From: Promethearchaeota archaeon
GTDB lineage: Archaea; Asgardarchaeota; Lokiarchaeia; Sigynarchaeales; MK-D1
Assembly (NCBI GenBank): GCA_016839385.1
Contig: JAEOUK010000614.1
Span: 1-7,050, forward strand
Direction: 5' to 3'
Length of the DNA: 7,050 bases
A program made the translations under genes and the position numbers. The notes under the pieces were generated by a model. The model was not told the origin of the DNA. It ran no database searches and saw nothing but the letters and a program-made list of their open reading frames with translations. Shown one piece after another: positions 6,129 through 7,050 of the stretch (positions within the stretch are counted from its first letter, which is position 1; every line of letters begins with the position of its first letter).

Positions 6129-7034
6129 ATTCAAAAATTAATCGTAGCTTTAGGTGGAAATGCGCTTATTCAAAATGGTCAAATAGGAACCGCGGAAGAG
6201 CAATTTGAGAATTTAAGGAATCCAATAACTTCAATAGCTCAATTAACAAAACAATATCATATAGTAATTACCCATGGGAATGGTCCACAGTCTGGAGCAT
6301 TATTATTGCAACAAGAATCTTGTGATCAAGTTCCAAAAATGCCTTTATCAATTATTGGAGCACAAACTCAAGGGCAAATCGGATATATGATTGAATCTAC
6401 CTTGGATGAGGAATTAATGCGTTTAGGTATATCTCAGGATAATCTTTTCCTCACAGTTCTTACGTATACAGGAGTAAAACACGATGATCCAGCATTTAAG
6501 AATCCCACAAAACCGGTCGGTCCTGCTTATCCAGAGCCTCGACCCGGATTTGTGCAAACAGCACGCGGATGGAGGCGAGTTGTCCCATCTCCTAAACCAT
6601 ATAAAATATACCAATGGAGAGAAATTAAGTATTTATTAGAACATGGTTTTATAGTTATCGCATGTGGGGGGGGAGGTATTCCTGTCTACAAGAAAGATCA
6701 ACGTTATTATGGCGTCGAGGCTGTTATTGATAAAGATCTAGCTAGTTCCAAACTTGCAGAACAGATCAAGGCAGACATTTTACTGATTGCTACGGATGTG
6801 GAGAAAGTATCTCTTAATTATATGAAAGACGATGAAATATTTTTGGATACAGTCACCATCACGGAAGCAAAGAAGTATTTAGAGGAAGGGCAATTTCCAG
6901 CCGGAAGCATGGGTCCAAAAGTTCAAGCGTGCATTAATTTTATTGAACACGGAGGAGATCAAGCTATTATTACATCAATAGATCACATCCAAAGTGCTCT
7001 TCTTGGAAAAACAGGAACACATTTTAAAAAATAA
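6129..7034 (+). CDS. arcC: Carbamate kinase, with a probable ATT start codon
   Basis: This 301-residue protein has the usual family length and all expected motifs: LGGNAL (8-13), HGNGPQSG (49-56), GAQTQGQIGYM, NPTKPVGP (125-132), WRRVVPSPKP, GGGGIPV (180-186), IDKDLA (200-205) and GSMGPKV (259-265). It should catalyse carbamoyl phosphate plus ADP to ATP plus carbamate (then ammonia and CO2) in the cytoplasm, capturing energy from the upstream carbamoyltransferase, as YbcF (AllK) is thought to do in E. coli. The family normally begins M-x-K-x-VVALGGNAL; here the reading frame gives IQKLIVALGGNAL with ATT in the Met position, and no ATG, GTG or TTG is available before the conserved core. The first in-frame TTG, at 6306, would delete the GGNA and HGNG motifs. 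A sequencing error (ATG to ATT) is the alternative. It starts 18 bases after the small FdrA-domain gene. The last 16 bases of the window after its stop show no terminator hairpin. Confidence 0.95.
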   Translation: MQKLIVALGGNALIQNGQIGTAEEQFENLRNPITSIAQLTKQYHIVITHGNGPQSGALLLQQESCDQVPKMPLSIIGAQTQGQIGYMIESTLDEELMRLGISQDNLFLTVLTYTGVKHDDPAFKNPTKPVGPAYPEPRPGFVQTARGWRRVVPSPKPYKIYQWREIKYLLEHGFIVIACGGGGIPVYKKDQRYYGVEAVIDKDLASSKLAEQIKADILLIATDVEKVSLNYMKDDEIFLDTVTITEAKKYLEEGQFPAGSMGPKVQACINFIEHGGDQAIITSIDHIQSALLGKTGTHFKK

Positions 7035-7050
7035 TTATCATTCAAAAAAA

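Noticed and set aside
6306..7034. A truncated carbamate kinase starting at TTG 6306
   Set aside because: The upstream frame encodes the conserved GGNA and HGNGPQ motifs without interruption, so the gene is full-length from the ATT at 6129.

Overview
This window looks archaeal, possibly Asgard-like, but that is an inference. The DNA is AT-rich. Both divergent start sites lie behind a purine-rich BRE-like stretch and a TATA-like box about 25 bases before the presumed transcript start. Several ribosome sites read GGTGA, GTGAT or GGAGG, which suits an archaeal 16S tail. The secreted binding protein has no lipobox and carries Asn-X-Thr sequons. A bacterial reading is not excluded, because TATAAT can also be read in one promoter.

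Layout: bases 1-622 (minus strand, cut by the window edge) encode the N-terminal part of a BMP-family ABC-transporter binding protein. Bases 623-1115 are a divergent control region. The plus strand then carries one tight operon: a DUF1116/YlbE (AllG) protein (1116-2360), two BPD_transp_2-type permeases (2395-3420 and 3417-4343), an FdrA (AllF) protein (4355-5944), a 57-residue 'FdrA domain' protein (5937-6110) and a carbamate kinase (6129-7034). The carbamate kinase appears to start at an ATT codon.

How the genes fit together: in E. coli, fdrA, ylbE and ylbF (renamed allF, allG, allH) encode oxamate carbamoyltransferase, the step that turns oxalurate plus phosphate into oxamate and carbamoyl phosphate during anaerobic allantoin use. 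Carbamate kinase then makes ATP from the carbamoyl phosphate. The window therefore probably encodes uptake of a carbamoyl-bearing or purine-derived compound, phosphorolytic release of carbamoyl phosphate, and ATP formation. The transporter ATPase and an AllH homologue are not present here and may lie outside the window.

The most interesting signal is in the control region. The two divergent transcription units carry near-identical promoters and leaders arranged as a large inverted repeat running from the BRE to the start codon. The roughly 98-base leaders align without gaps. Most of their differences fall in one hairpin, and every stem difference keeps the base pairing, including two double compensatory changes. 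This is the signature of a structured RNA, a candidate riboswitch or protein-bound leader that co-regulates import and catabolism. I do not recognise it as a known class.
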